Shown here in pieces: positions 1 to 8,299 of a DNA stretch of 64,000 nt (positions are counted from its first letter, which is position 1; every line of letters starts with the position of its first letter). The notes beneath the pieces were generated by a model. It was not told the DNA's origin and did no database searches. It was given only the letters and a program-made list of their open reading frames with translations. The stretch is from Propionibacteriaceae bacterium. Its GTDB lineage: Bacteria; Actinomycetota; Actinomycetes; Propionibacteriales; Propionibacteriaceae. The position numbers and the translations under genes are program-made. The stretch covers positions 25,302 through 89,301 of the forward strand of contig JAISHO010000008.1 in assembly GCA_031262485.1 (NCBI GenBank), written 5' to 3'.

Positions 1-660
1 CTGCTCTCGACGCGGGTGCTCGGTCAATTCGATCCCTTCACGGCGAAACCGACGCTCCTGCTCAACGCGCCGACGGTGTGGGCGATCTCCCGCGACATCG
101 ACGTCGACCGGGTCGAATTCTCCACCTGGGTGTGTCTCCATGAGATGGTGCACCGTTTCCAGTTCGCCAACGCGCCGTGGCTGACGAACTATCTCGTCGA
201 GCGGATCGGGCGAACGATCGCCGACGCTCCCTCGTTGACGCACAACATCATCGAGCGGGTGCGCGATCGTGACGACGCCCCAGCGCCGACCTCGTTCGGA
301 GATTTCGTCGTCGGCCCACAGAACCGGGAGACTTTCGCCGAGTTGACGGCGGCGATGTCGCTCATCGAGGGCTACGCCGATTTCATGATGGATCGCACCG
401 AGGCCGTCGTCGACGTCTCCCGTATCCGTTCGCGCTTCAACAACCGCCGCGAGAGCCGGGGATGGGGGCGTGTCGTCAAAGCGGTGACAGGGATGGCCGA
501 CAAGATGGCCCAATACAAGGCCGGTTCCACGTTCTGTCGAGAGGTCGAACGCAAGGTCGGTGTCGACGGGCTCAACGCCGCTTTCGCCAGCCCCGCGACC
601 TTGCCGAGTTCCGAGGAGTTGGCGGCGCCGCACCTGTGGGTCGCCCGAGTGCACGGATGA
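1..660 (+). CDS. DUF2342-family zinc metalloprotease-like protein, C-terminal part (5' cut by window edge)
   Basis: The reading frame is open from the first base, so this is the C-terminal ~219 residues of a longer protein. It contains HEMVHRFQF, an HExxH zinc-binding motif of zincin peptidases, and it is followed 4 bp later by tilS. In actinobacteria the gene before tilS is typically the DUF2342 family, annotated as zinc-dependent metalloprotease or coenzyme F420 biosynthesis-associated protein; the motif, its sequence surroundings and the location agree with this. The second part is helical and charged. Substrate and true role are unknown for the family. The N-terminus is outside the window. 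The tight spacing suggests cotranscription with tilS. Confidence 0.8.
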   Translation: MLSTRVLGQFDPFTAKPTLLLNAPTVWAISRDIDVDRVEFSTWVCLHEMVHRFQFANAPWLTNYLVERIGRTIADAPSLTHNIIERVRDRDDAPAPTSFGDFVVGPQNRETFAELTAAMSLIEGYADFMMDRTEAVVDVSRIRSRFNNRRESRGWGRVVKAVTGMADKMAQYKAGSTFCREVERKVGVDGLNAAFASPATLPSSEELAAPHLWVARVHG

Positions 661-664
661 CACG

Positions 665-1633
665 ATGGCGCGACGGGCGCTGAGTTCCGCTTGTCTGGAG
701 ATCGTCCAGAATCTTGAACGCGTCGTCGGCGGTTCACTCATTCCTGACTCCCTCACCGGCGGCCACACTCTGACGGTCGCCTTCTCCGGGGGCGCCGATT
801 CGACCGCCCTGGCGGCCGCCGTCGCCTGGGCCACGACCCGACGCCGCGGCCCCTTGCAGGGCATCCCCGCCGCCGCCCATGTCATCGACCATGGCCTTCA
901 AGTCGATTCCGCCGCGGTGGCCGCCCGGGCCGTCGCTCAAGCGGAGGAACTCGGGCTGCCCGCCCGCGTCACGCGCGTCGAGGTCGACGCCGCCGACGGG
1001 GGGATCGAGGCCGCCGCCCGACACGCCCGCTACGCCGCCCTCTTGGCTGATCCGGACGCCCTCGTGCTCACCGGACACACCCTCGACGATCAAGCGGAGA
1101 CCGTTCTGCTCGGCCTCGCCCGCGGCTCGGGAACCCGTTCACTAGGTGGAATGCGCGCCCAGCGGGGCCGTGTCATGCGTCCTTTGCTCGCCATCCGTCG
1201 CGAGACTATCCGCCAGGCCTGCCGCGATTGGGGTCTGACGTGGTGGGAGGATCCGATGAACGCCGACCCCCGCTTCACTCGGGTGCGGGCCCGTGCCGCG
1301 CTCGCCACTCTCGAGGAGACGCTCGGGCCTGGCCTGACGGAATCACTCGCTCGCAGCGCCGCTCTGTGCGCCGACGACGCCGACGCCCTCGACGCTCTGG
1401 CTGCCGCTTCGGCCACGACGACGGTCGCCGACCTCGCCGCTCTCCCCGCCGCCCTGCGCCGCCGCGTGCTCCGCGACTGGCTCGCCCGCTGCGGAGCCAG
1501 CGAACTGACCGCCCACCACCTGAGAGCCGTGGAGAGCCTCGTCACCACCTGGCATGGCCAAGCCGGCGTCGACCTCCCCGGTGGCCGTGTCAGGCGAACC
1601 GACGGCGAGCTACGATTCGTTGCCGCAGGTTAA
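665..1633 (+). CDS. tilS: tRNA(Ile)-lysidine synthetase
   Basis: TilS converts C34 of tRNA-Ile(CAU) to lysidine with ATP and lysine, so that the tRNA reads AUA. The PP-loop ATP pyrophosphatase motif SGGADS is at residues 41-46, followed by the usual H-x-LR-type helical region (HTLDDQAETVLLGLARGSG, with the GTRSLGGM loop). At 322 residues it is the short actinobacterial form, with only a reduced C-terminal domain. I chose ATG 665 because it lies 4 bp after the preceding stop and just before the conserved domain; longer upstream starts would read through the previous gene. hpt follows after 93 bp. An essential tRNA-modification gene in most bacteria. Confidence 0.92.
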   Translation: MARRALSSACLEIVQNLERVVGGSLIPDSLTGGHTLTVAFSGGADSTALAAAVAWATTRRRGPLQGIPAAAHVIDHGLQVDSAAVAARAVAQAEELGLPARVTRVEVDAADGGIEAAARHARYAALLADPDALVLTGHTLDDQAETVLLGLARGSGTRSLGGMRAQRGRVMRPLLAIRRETIRQACRDWGLTWWEDPMNADPRFTRVRARAALATLEETLGPGLTESLARSAALCADDADALDALAAASATTTVADLAALPAALRRRVLRDWLARCGASELTAHHLRAVESLVTTWHGQAGVDLPGGRVRRTDGELRFVAAG

Positions 1634-1714
1634 CTTTCGTATCGCTTCCCTCCCTAGTTATAGGCCACTCGTGTCCTGCCAGCGGCGCCCCTTCAAGAGT
1701 TCCGGATCGTCGTC

Positions 1715-1720
1715 TAGAGT
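1715..1720 (+). promoter_or_regulatory. -10 element TAGAGT of a probable leaderless hpt promoter
   Basis: TAGAGT ends 6 bases before the GTG start of hpt and there is no Shine-Dalgarno sequence in that gap. Transcription would start at or next to the start codon. The -35 region is not recognisable. Inferred from spacing only. Confidence 0.5.
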
Positions 1721-1726
1721 GTCGTC

Positions 1727-2284
1727 GTGGACATCGACGACGTGCGTGACGACCTCTCCCAAGTTCTCTACAGCCGTGAGCAGATCGACGAGCGCATCCG
1801 TCAGATCGCCGCCGAAGTCGATCGCGATTATGAGGGCAAAGACCTCCTCCTCGTCGGGGTGCTCAACGGGGCCATCATGGTGATGTCCGATCTCTCCCGG
1901 GCCCTGCGCAGCCACTGCGAGATGGAGTGGATGGCCATCTCCTCCTACGGCGCCGGCACCGCCTCCTCCGGCGTCGTCCGCATCCTCAAGGACCTCTCCG
2001 TCGACCTCGTCGGTCGCCACGTCCTCATCGTCGAGGACATCGTCGACACCGGGCTGACCCTCGCCTACCTCGTCGAGAACCTCCGCGCCCGCGGCCCGGC
2101 CAGCGTCGAGATCATGACGGCTTTCCGCAAGCCCGAGGCGATCAAGAACAAGATCACCGTCAAATACGTCGGTTTCGACATCCCCAACCAGTTCGTCGTC
2201 GGCTACGGCCTCGACTACGCCGGGAAATACCGCAATATGACGGGGCTTGGCATCCTCGACCCCAAGGTCTATCTGCAAGAGTGA
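1727..2284 (+). CDS. hpt: hypoxanthine (guanine) phosphoribosyltransferase
   Basis: Purine salvage enzyme that joins hypoxanthine or guanine to PRPP. The PRPP-binding signature VEDIVDTGLT is at residues 102-111, and the purine-site region KYVGFDIPNQFVVGYGLD follows near residue 150, both typical of the type I PRTase fold. The 185-residue length is normal. It starts with GTG directly after a TAGAGT -10 element, so the mRNA may be leaderless. In many actinobacteria hpt is followed at once by ftsH; here the next gene is a MurT-like ligase and ftsH is about 41 kb away. Identification is secure. Confidence 0.95.
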   Translation: MDIDDVRDDLSQVLYSREQIDERIRQIAAEVDRDYEGKDLLLVGVLNGAIMVMSDLSRALRSHCEMEWMAISSYGAGTASSGVVRILKDLSVDLVGRHVLIVEDIVDTGLTLAYLVENLRARGPASVEIMTAFRKPEAIKNKITVKYVGFDIPNQFVVGYGLDYAGKYRNMTGLGILDPKVYLQE

Positions 2285-2517
2285 GTCCGCCGTCTCAACA
2301 CTCTTCATCGTGGCTGGGGATTCACTGAATCAGCACTACGGCGGGGATTCCTTGAAGCAGCGCTTCGCCGTGGTCGGCACACCGTCGTCGGCGGTGTCCT
2401 TTCGGGCCTGGATTATCACTGGTGCTCTAGACTTGCTCCCACGCTGGAGCCCTTGTCCAGTGCCATGTGACGAGGCGACCAGCCGGGCGGGTGTTCGCGG
2501 GTGGAAAGGAGACGATC

Positions 2518-4158
2518 GTGGGCCAATTGCGGTTCCGGGCCGCTCTGGGGGCGGGCAAGATGGCGGCCTTGGGGGCACGATTCATCGATCCGTCGCGCGG
2601 CACGAATATCTCCGGGCGCATCGCCCTGGCGATCGATCCTGATTTTCTCGACGACGTCGCCAACATCGATCCCCAGCACACGATTCTCATCACCGGCACC
2701 AACGGGAAATCGACGTCAAACAACCTCATCGTCCACGTTCTGCGGACGGCCGGCCACAGCGTCGCCTCGAACCTCGAAGGCGCCAACATGAAACCCGGCG
2801 CCGCCACCACCCTCATCAAGAACACCGGCGTCACCGGCAAACTCAAATCCCGCTACCTCGTCCTCGAAGCCGACGAACGTAGCCTGCCCGCCATCCGCGA
2901 GGCCATCCCCGCCGCCTACCTGTGCGTGACGAACATCCAGGAGGATCAGGTTCAGCGCAACGGCGATCCGGAGTACATCCAGCGCAAGATCGCCTCCGTC
3001 ATCGACGACAGCCTCACCGTGATCGTCAACAACGAGGAGCCCCGGGCCCTCGCCCTCGGCGACTTGGCCGGGCGCGCCATCACCTACTCCGTCGCCCCTT
3101 ATGCGCCGCTCGCTCCTTCTCCCGAGCCCGGCTCGGCGATCGAGGATTCCTTCTGGCACGTGACGAACCCGTGCCCGCGTTGCCACGACGCCCTCGTCTT
3201 CAGCGCTGAGACCATGCCCTCAGTGGGGGTGTTCCACTGCCAGCGTTGCGGCTTCGCCTCCCAGGAGAAGCCTGATCACCAGGTCACCGCCGTCGACTTC
3301 GACAAGGGAGAATTCACCGTCGGGGATCGCACCTTCACCCTGGCCTACAAGACGCCCTACTTCCTCTACAACCACATCCTCGCCTATGCCCTGGCTAAGG
3401 AACTCGGCATCAGCGACGACGACATCGCCGAAGCCTTCGCCACCTTCACCAACGTCGGCGGGCGTTTCGAGGCGGTCGAGGTCGATGGGACCCCGCTGCA
3501 CTACATCCGGATGAAGCAGGAGAACCCGGAGACCCTGCAATCGGCCTTCGATGTCATCGCCGCCGATCCGCGTCGCAAGGCAGTCCTCATCGGGCTCGAC
3601 ACTGTCCACGACTTCGTCCCCCACTACACGAACTCGTTCTACGCCTTCGACTGCGACCTCGGCTCTCTGCTGGCCAGCGGTGTCGACCACGCCGTCTGCT
3701 TCACTGAGACGGTCTGCTACGACGTCGCCAACCGGTTGCGTTACGCCGGCATGCCGGAGGAGAACATCTCGATTGTTCCTTCGAACGATCCGGTCGAGAT
3801 CCTCGCCGCCATCAGCGACGTCGATGTCGAAGCCGTCTACCTCATCACCTGGTTGTCCTTCTTCGACGCTCTCAAAGCCCACCTCGCGCGCACCGGCGGA
3901 GCCTCTGGAGATTCCGGGACGAACGCGGAGGGCGATCCGCCCGGTGGTAAGAGAGACGAGAAGAAGAGAGCCAGCGCGGCAGCGAAGAAGGGACGGGACG
4001 CCGCCGCCCGTCGTCTGTCAGCCGGAAAAGCGACGCTGACGGAGAAGAAAGCGACCTTGACGCAGAAAGCCGCCGACCGGAAACGGAAGAACGCGCCGGT
4101 CAGTGTGGACGAGACGATCGACGAGATGAGTGACGAGACGAAGGAGGAGCAACGATGA
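2518..4158 (+). CDS. MurT-like Mur ligase family protein (divergent), DUF1727 C-terminal domain
   Basis: ATP-dependent amide ligase of the MurT family. In canonical MurT/GatD it amidates the D-Glu of lipid II to D-isoglutamine. P-loop GTNGKST is at residues 60-66; the MurT-specific zinc ribbon has CPRC at 219-222 and CQRC at 241-244; ENPETLQSAF resembles the KNPAG region. The DUF1727 part is divergent: FDCDL stands where canonical proteins have WDVDF, and the usual TYTALLxLR end reads ITWLSFFDAL. From about residue 460 to 546 there is a basic, Ala/Lys-rich tail that could form a coiled coil. GTG 2518 is preceded by GGAAAGGAGA. The stop overlaps the next start (ATGA). Because the partner lacks a catalytic Cys, the product may not be D-isoglutamine. 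Confidence 0.8.
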   Translation: MGQLRFRAALGAGKMAALGARFIDPSRGTNISGRIALAIDPDFLDDVANIDPQHTILITGTNGKSTSNNLIVHVLRTAGHSVASNLEGANMKPGAATTLIKNTGVTGKLKSRYLVLEADERSLPAIREAIPAAYLCVTNIQEDQVQRNGDPEYIQRKIASVIDDSLTVIVNNEEPRALALGDLAGRAITYSVAPYAPLAPSPEPGSAIEDSFWHVTNPCPRCHDALVFSAETMPSVGVFHCQRCGFASQEKPDHQVTAVDFDKGEFTVGDRTFTLAYKTPYFLYNHILAYALAKELGISDDDIAEAFATFTNVGGRFEAVEVDGTPLHYIRMKQENPETLQSAFDVIAADPRRKAVLIGLDTVHDFVPHYTNSFYAFDCDLGSLLASGVDHAVCFTETVCYDVANRLRYAGMPEENISIVPSNDPVEILAAISDVDVEAVYLITWLSFFDALKAHLARTGGASGDSGTNAEGDPPGGKRDEKKRASAAAKKGRDAAARRLSAGKATLTEKKATLTQKAADRKRKNAPVSVDETIDEMSDETKEEQR

Positions 4159-4961
4159 GCGCGCGCCCCACTCTCAACGTCTTGTGGATGTATCCGTCGA
4201 TCCTCAACCTTTACGGCGATCGAGGCAACCTCATGGCCCTGAGATGGGTCGGGGAGCAGGCCGGCGTCGACGTCACCGTGCGACGCGTCGAACACCTCGA
4301 CGACAAGGCCGATCTCGGTTGGGCCGACCTCATCGTCTTCAACCCTGGCGAACTGGCGCTCATGCCCGACGTCATCACCGCCGTCATGGGGCAACGCGCC
4401 GCCATCGGCAACTACGCCAGCCAGGGCAAAGTCATCTTCGCCACCGGCACCTCCGGCGCCCTCCTCGCCAAACGCACCGCCCGTCGTTCCGGCTCCAACT
4501 TCCCCGGGCTCGGATTGCTCGACATGGTGATGACGGAACGCGAGACCCCGCTCGGCGACGACCTCATCACCCGGATCGACGACCTCGGCGACGACATCGT
4601 CGGCAACCAGATCCAGATGGTCGACGCCTCCCTCGGCGACGGGCAAACACCCTTCGGGCGCGTCGTCTACGGCTACGGCAACGCCGGGGCCGGGACGGCC
4701 GACGGCGCCATCAGCCGCGGGGTCGTTTTCACGAATCACCTCGGCCCCGTCCTCGTCAAGAATCCGTGGTTGACCTTGTGGCTGATCCGTCGTGCCTTGC
4801 CGGAGGCCGCCTCCCACCTTCCTGCCCCGGACGACCCTCAGATGCGTTCGACATGGAATCTTGAGCGCGACTCGTCAGCGGCCATCCTTCGATTCACCAC
4901 CGCCAAGGAGAAACCCAGCTATGCAACCCACGCTGGAAATCAATCTCGGCGCGATCGTTGA
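4155..4961 (+). CDS. GatD-like class I glutamine amidotransferase homologue lacking the catalytic cysteine
   Basis: Partner of the MurT-like ligase by fold, gene order and ATGA overlap. The N-terminus (LNVLWMYPSILNLYGDRGN) and PGLGLLDMV, plus GPVLVKNPWL near the C-terminus, match GatD/CobB-CobQ-like amidotransferases. However, the nucleophile elbow that is normally CGGxQ reads GTSGALL, with Gly98 at the Cys position, and the 268-residue protein has no cysteine at all. The catalytic His region TYLHGP reads TNHLGP (His195 shifted by one). It therefore should not hydrolyse glutamine by the usual mechanism. The reading frame is intact, so this is not simple decay. It overlaps the following racemase-like gene by 41 bp. 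Possible roles: structural subunit, free-ammonia supply, or another amine substrate. Confidence 0.75.
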   Translation: MSARPTLNVLWMYPSILNLYGDRGNLMALRWVGEQAGVDVTVRRVEHLDDKADLGWADLIVFNPGELALMPDVITAVMGQRAAIGNYASQGKVIFATGTSGALLAKRTARRSGSNFPGLGLLDMVMTERETPLGDDLITRIDDLGDDIVGNQIQMVDASLGDGQTPFGRVVYGYGNAGAGTADGAISRGVVFTNHLGPVLVKNPWLTLWLIRRALPEAASHLPAPDDPQMRSTWNLERDSSAAILRFTTAKEKPSYATHAGNQSRRDR

Positions 4962-5997
4962 GAACTACCGTCGTCTCAACGAGATGTGCGCTGACCAGGG
5001 AGTCGGCCTCAGCGTCGTGACGAAAGGCTTCGTCGGCCACGATCCTCTCGTGCGCGCTCTCGTCGACGCCGGGGTCGGGTCGATCTGCGACGCGTACGTC
5101 AAGAACTTCGAGCGCTACAGCGACCTCGCCGTCGAGAAGTGGATGATCCGCTCGCCCCTGCTCAGCCAAATCCCCGACGTGGTCCGTTTCACCGACATCA
5201 GCCTCACCTCCCAGGCCGTCACCCTCGAGCGGCTCGCCGCCGAGGCCCGCCATCAGCGCCGCACCCACAAGGTCGTCATCATGGTCGAACTCGGGGAGAC
5301 GCGCGAGGGATGCGATCCGGGCGACATCGTCGGATTATGCGAATTGGCCGAAAGCCTCGAGGGGCTCGAACTGCACGGCATCGGAGCCAACCTCAGCTGC
5401 TGGTACGGCATGGTGCCCGATGATGCCAACATGGGCGAGTTGGCCCGGCTCGTCAACGACGTCGAGGACACTCTCGGCCGGGACCTCGCCGTCGTCTCGG
5501 GGGGCAACTCGACGTCCGTCCACCTCCTTGAGCGGCATGCCCTGCCCCAAGCCGTCAACCATCTACGGTGCGGCGAAGCCATCCTGCTTGGCAATGTACC
5601 TTGCTATGAGACGTCGTTCGCCGGCGGGCGGACCGACACGATGCGGCTGCGGGCCGAAGTCATCGAAGTGACCGACAAGCCGATCCGCCCCTGGGGGCAC
5701 AAGATCGATCCCACCACCGGGGCTGAGATCCGGGTGCGCAAAACCCTCGTCAACGGCAAGGCGCCGCTGCGTCGCCAAGCCCTCGTCGCCGTCGGCGCGC
5801 AAGACACTGACGTCATGCACATGCGCCCGCTCGACGAGAAGGTGACGATCCTCGGGGGAACGAGTGATTGTTTCATGGTCGATGTCACCGACTCCGAGCA
5901 CACCTATGTCGTCGGCGATCTCCTCGACCTCGCCATCGACTATCACTCCTTGCTCGCGACCATGGTGACGGACTACGTCGACAAAGTCATCGTCTGA
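4921..5997 (+). CDS. alanine/ornithine racemase-family PLP-dependent enzyme
   Basis: Fold-type III PLP enzyme, most like the ornithine racemase (Orr) branch. The N-terminus LEINLGAIVENYRRL is the family signature and Lys35 in VVTKG is the expected Schiff-base lysine. Also visible are VELGETREGCDPGD, the phosphate-binding VVSGGNSTS segment and HLRCGEAILLGN. Length 358 residues is normal. ATG 4921 was chosen because AAGGAG stands 11 bases before it; a longer frame upstream lies inside the GatD-like gene. It overlaps that gene by 41 bp, so the three genes are likely one operon. The exact amino acid cannot be read from sequence; ornithine is the best guess, and D-ornithine could feed the MurT-like ligase or the cell wall. 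Confidence 0.78.
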   Translation: MQPTLEINLGAIVENYRRLNEMCADQGVGLSVVTKGFVGHDPLVRALVDAGVGSICDAYVKNFERYSDLAVEKWMIRSPLLSQIPDVVRFTDISLTSQAVTLERLAAEARHQRRTHKVVIMVELGETREGCDPGDIVGLCELAESLEGLELHGIGANLSCWYGMVPDDANMGELARLVNDVEDTLGRDLAVVSGGNSTSVHLLERHALPQAVNHLRCGEAILLGNVPCYETSFAGGRTDTMRLRAEVIEVTDKPIRPWGHKIDPTTGAEIRVRKTLVNGKAPLRRQALVAVGAQDTDVMHMRPLDEKVTILGGTSDCFMVDVTDSEHTYVVGDLLDLAIDYHSLLATMVTDYVDKVIV

Positions 5998-6017
5998 CAA
6001 GGGACGAACGTCACGGT

Positions 6018-6044
6018 TTCTCGTATGGTTGAGACCACGAGAAT
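6018..6044. terminator. possible bidirectional hairpin between convergent genes
   Basis: Arms TTCTCGT and ACGAGAA with additional inner GGT/ACC pairing lie between the racemase-like gene and the end of uxaE. There is no clear T-run, so the assignment is tentative. Confidence 0.3.
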
Positions 6045-6118
6045 TCCCTAGCCCGAGGCGGTTTCTGGGCGACTGCTCCGGCCCGCGAAAAGGCCCAGGG
6101 GGCGGGTCCGGTTTCCTC

Positions 6119-7564
6119 TCACCGGGCCCAGGCGGCGAACGGTTCGAGGTGTCGCACGAAATGATCCCGGATGATCGTCGTCAACTCGTCGCGATACTCG
6201 CTCCAGCAGGCGAACAGGCGCGGGCCCAACGTCGTCAGGGCGGGGCCGTAGGCGACATGGAGGACCTGCCGAGAGTCGATCGCGGTGACGAGGCCGTCGA
6301 GCTCGTCGTCTGCGGGATTCGCCGGGATCTTGGCCGGATCGCAGCTGAGGTGGTAGCTGTGCCGGTTGATCTCGAACTGGTCGAGGGCCAGCCTGAGGAG
6401 GTCGCGGAACAAGGCCGGGTCGTGCCGGGCGATGACACGCAAGGCTTCCGCCCAACTGGTGCCGGCCGTCTTGAGGTGGACGACGCCCTGGGTCGCCTCG
6501 GCGATGAGCGGATAGGTCGAGTACTTGTCCGAGCCGGAGTGGAGGGAGAGCTTGTAGGGGCCGAGCGTCCGTGCGATGGCGGCGTGGATCTGGAAGTCGC
6601 GGGCCAAGGCGTCGAGATCGCCGATGTATTCGACGCCTTTTTCGAAACCGCCGACGAAACGCGGCGCGAAGGAGACGGGGCGAGCGCCGAGACGGGCCAG
6701 TTCGGAGATGATGACGACGTGCTCGGCCGGTTTGGTCGGGTAATCCGTCTCGTCGACGGCCATCTCGAACTCGTAGGCGATGCCCTTGCCGTCGAGGTGG
6801 CGGTACATCGTCATCGCCTGGACGAGCGCGGGGCCGTATTTCGCCATGGCCCGCACGACCGCTTCTTCGTCGAGGACGACGGGCGGCTCGCCGTCGAGTT
6901 CGATCGTGTGCCCGGCGTAGGTGGCGATGAAGGCCTCGAGCGAGGAGTCGAGCGCGGCCCAATCGAGCGCGGCGGCTTTCTGGCGGATGACGGCCTCAGT
7001 GGCGGATTCGGCTTCGGGATCGACGTGGTCGCCCGGGTCGAGGGTGAAGAAGACATACCCCGCCTCGACGCAACTATCGATGTCTCCTAGGGTTTTGAGG
7101 TGGTCGGCGTCGGCGCCGACGGGGCCCTGCCAGCCGCCCTCGAACGCTCCCCAGGTGGCGTCGTCGAGCACCATGAGCGGGGTGCGATTCGTCCGGCCCA
7201 TCTCGCGGATCGACTGCTGGGCGAAGACCGGTTTGATCGTGCCGCCGACGGCGTTGACCGCCGCGACATGGCCGGGCGTGCAGATGCCGAGACGATCGCC
7301 GAATCCGGCCGAGAGGCTCAAGCCGAAGGTCGTCGGCGTCAGCCAGGGCAGCGCTTGCCGCAGCGCCGCGGCATTGCCCGGAGTGAGCGCGGCGCGGAAA
7401 CGATCACCATCGGCTTGGCCGGTGAATCCGCCGACGACGGCCGGATCAGTCGAGCCGATGACGAGGTGAGCCGCGGCGCCCTCGCGTTCCAGCCAGTAGG
7501 GCACATTCTCACGAGTGACGAGCGACGTCGCGACGGCGCGGTCGGGGAGCGTGAAATCAGTCAT
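6119..7564 (-). CDS. uxaE: D-tagaturonate 3-epimerase family protein
   Basis: UxaE interconverts D-tagaturonate and D-fructuronate in galacturonate catabolism. The 481-residue protein matches the family over its length in my reading: an N-terminal FGDRLGICTPGH segment, MYRHLDGKGIAYEFEMAVDE, FAPRFVGGFEKGVEYIGD, and YKLSLHSGSDKYSTYP followed by HLKTAGTSWAEALR, whose Glu and His residues are candidates for the metal site. It is monocistronic on the minus strand, with GGAGAT just upstream of the ATG. A 14-bp LacI-type operator lies about 75 bp upstream, so substrate-responsive repression is likely. No other uronate genes are in the window. Confidence 0.8.
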   Translation of the reverse strand: MTDFTLPDRAVATSLVTRENVPYWLEREGAAAHLVIGSTDPAVVGGFTGQADGDRFRAALTPGNAAALRQALPWLTPTTFGLSLSAGFGDRLGICTPGHVAAVNAVGGTIKPVFAQQSIREMGRTNRTPLMVLDDATWGAFEGGWQGPVGADADHLKTLGDIDSCVEAGYVFFTLDPGDHVDPEAESATEAVIRQKAAALDWAALDSSLEAFIATYAGHTIELDGEPPVVLDEEAVVRAMAKYGPALVQAMTMYRHLDGKGIAYEFEMAVDETDYPTKPAEHVVIISELARLGARPVSFAPRFVGGFEKGVEYIGDLDALARDFQIHAAIARTLGPYKLSLHSGSDKYSTYPLIAEATQGVVHLKTAGTSWAEALRVIARHDPALFRDLLRLALDQFEINRHSYHLSCDPAKIPANPADDELDGLVTAIDSRQVLHVAYGPALTTLGPRLFACWSEYRDELTTIIRDHFVRHLEPFAAWAR

Positions 7565-7635
7565 GGATGAGGATCTCCTTTGATGGCTCGGATGGCCTCA
7601 TCATAAAGGGAATGGCTCCCTTGATGCAACGATCA

Positions 7636-7649
7636 TGGAAACGATTGCA
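7636..7649. promoter_or_regulatory. LacI-family operator upstream of uxaE
   Basis: TGGAAACGATTGCA fits the LacI-family operator consensus TGNAANCGNTTNCA at every fixed position. It lies in the 262-bp intergenic region between uxaE (minus) and the MT0933-like gene (plus), about 75 bp before the uxaE start. The repressor gene is not in the window. Confidence 0.6.
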
Positions 7650-7826
7650 GAAGCATGTCGTCCCCGTTCCACCGCCCGTTGGGGCAGTCGTGGGGAATCG
7701 GGGGAGGAAACCGGGAAGATCTCAGGGTGAACCGGGTAGTGCGGCCACATTCCGCACTGCTATTGTGACCTCATAGGTGCGGCCATGGCAGGTCGCGCAG
7801 TGTTAGTAGGAAAGGGGTGATAGTTA

Positions 7827-8150
7827 ATGGCTTTTGACGATTTGGTCAACAAGGCAAAAGACTTCATCGGAGACGCTGGCGACAAGGCCAAGGATCTCAT
7901 GGAAGAGGCTGGTGACAAGATCACCAACGCGGTCGACGGTGCGACGGATTTCATCGACGAGAAGACTGGCGGCAAGTATTCTGACAAGCTGCAGTCGATC
8001 GACGAGAAGACCTCCGGCGTGTTCGACAAGGACGGCGACGCGAAAGTCGACGCCGCCGTTGACGCGGTCTCTGACGCGGTGTCCAACGCCGCCGACTCCG
8101 TCTCCGACGCGGCTGGCCAAGCGGCCGACGCCGTTCAAGAACAGTTCTGA
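7827..8150 (+). CDS. MT0933/Rv0909-like small protein (antitoxin-family annotation)
   Basis: A 107-residue, charged, Ala/Asp/Lys-rich helical protein built of repeated DK/DA segments. The central EKTGGKYSDKLQS is the hallmark of the MT0933-like family (PF14013), which is named after a mycobacterial antitoxin. No toxin gene follows; a strong terminator stands 95 bp downstream, so it is a single-gene unit. RBS GGAAAGGGG precedes the ATG. Upstream, AGTGCGG/CCGCACT (7738-7758) forms a short inverted repeat that may be regulatory. Acidic composition and amphipathic repeats also resemble stress-induced CsbD-like or LEA-like proteins, so antitoxin function is not established. Confidence 0.7.
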   Translation: MAFDDLVNKAKDFIGDAGDKAKDLMEEAGDKITNAVDGATDFIDEKTGGKYSDKLQSIDEKTSGVFDKDGDAKVDAAVDAVSDAVSNAADSVSDAAGQAADAVQEQF

Positions 8151-8244
8151 TTTCCCCGGTGCGGGAGTCGGGCTGGTTGAACCGACCCGGCGCGAGGCCA
8201 TAGCGCCGCCGAAGAACGGCGGGCTCGGCCCTCTTGATCAAACG

Positions 8245-8299
8245 CGAGTGGCGCCTCAGGGATCCTTTTTGGATCACCCGAGGCGCCACTCGTCTTTTC
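8245..8299 (+). terminator. rho-independent terminator after the MT0933-like gene
   Basis: Perfect 12-bp arms CGAGTGGCGCCT (8245-8256) and AGGCGCCACTCG (8281-8292), with an inner GGGATCC/GGATC stem and TTTTT loop, are followed by TCTTTTCT. Confidence 0.85.

Noticed and set aside
2467..2517. Longer N-terminus for the MurT-like gene
   Set aside because: GTG 2518 has a strong ribosome site; the added residues have no homology to MurT.
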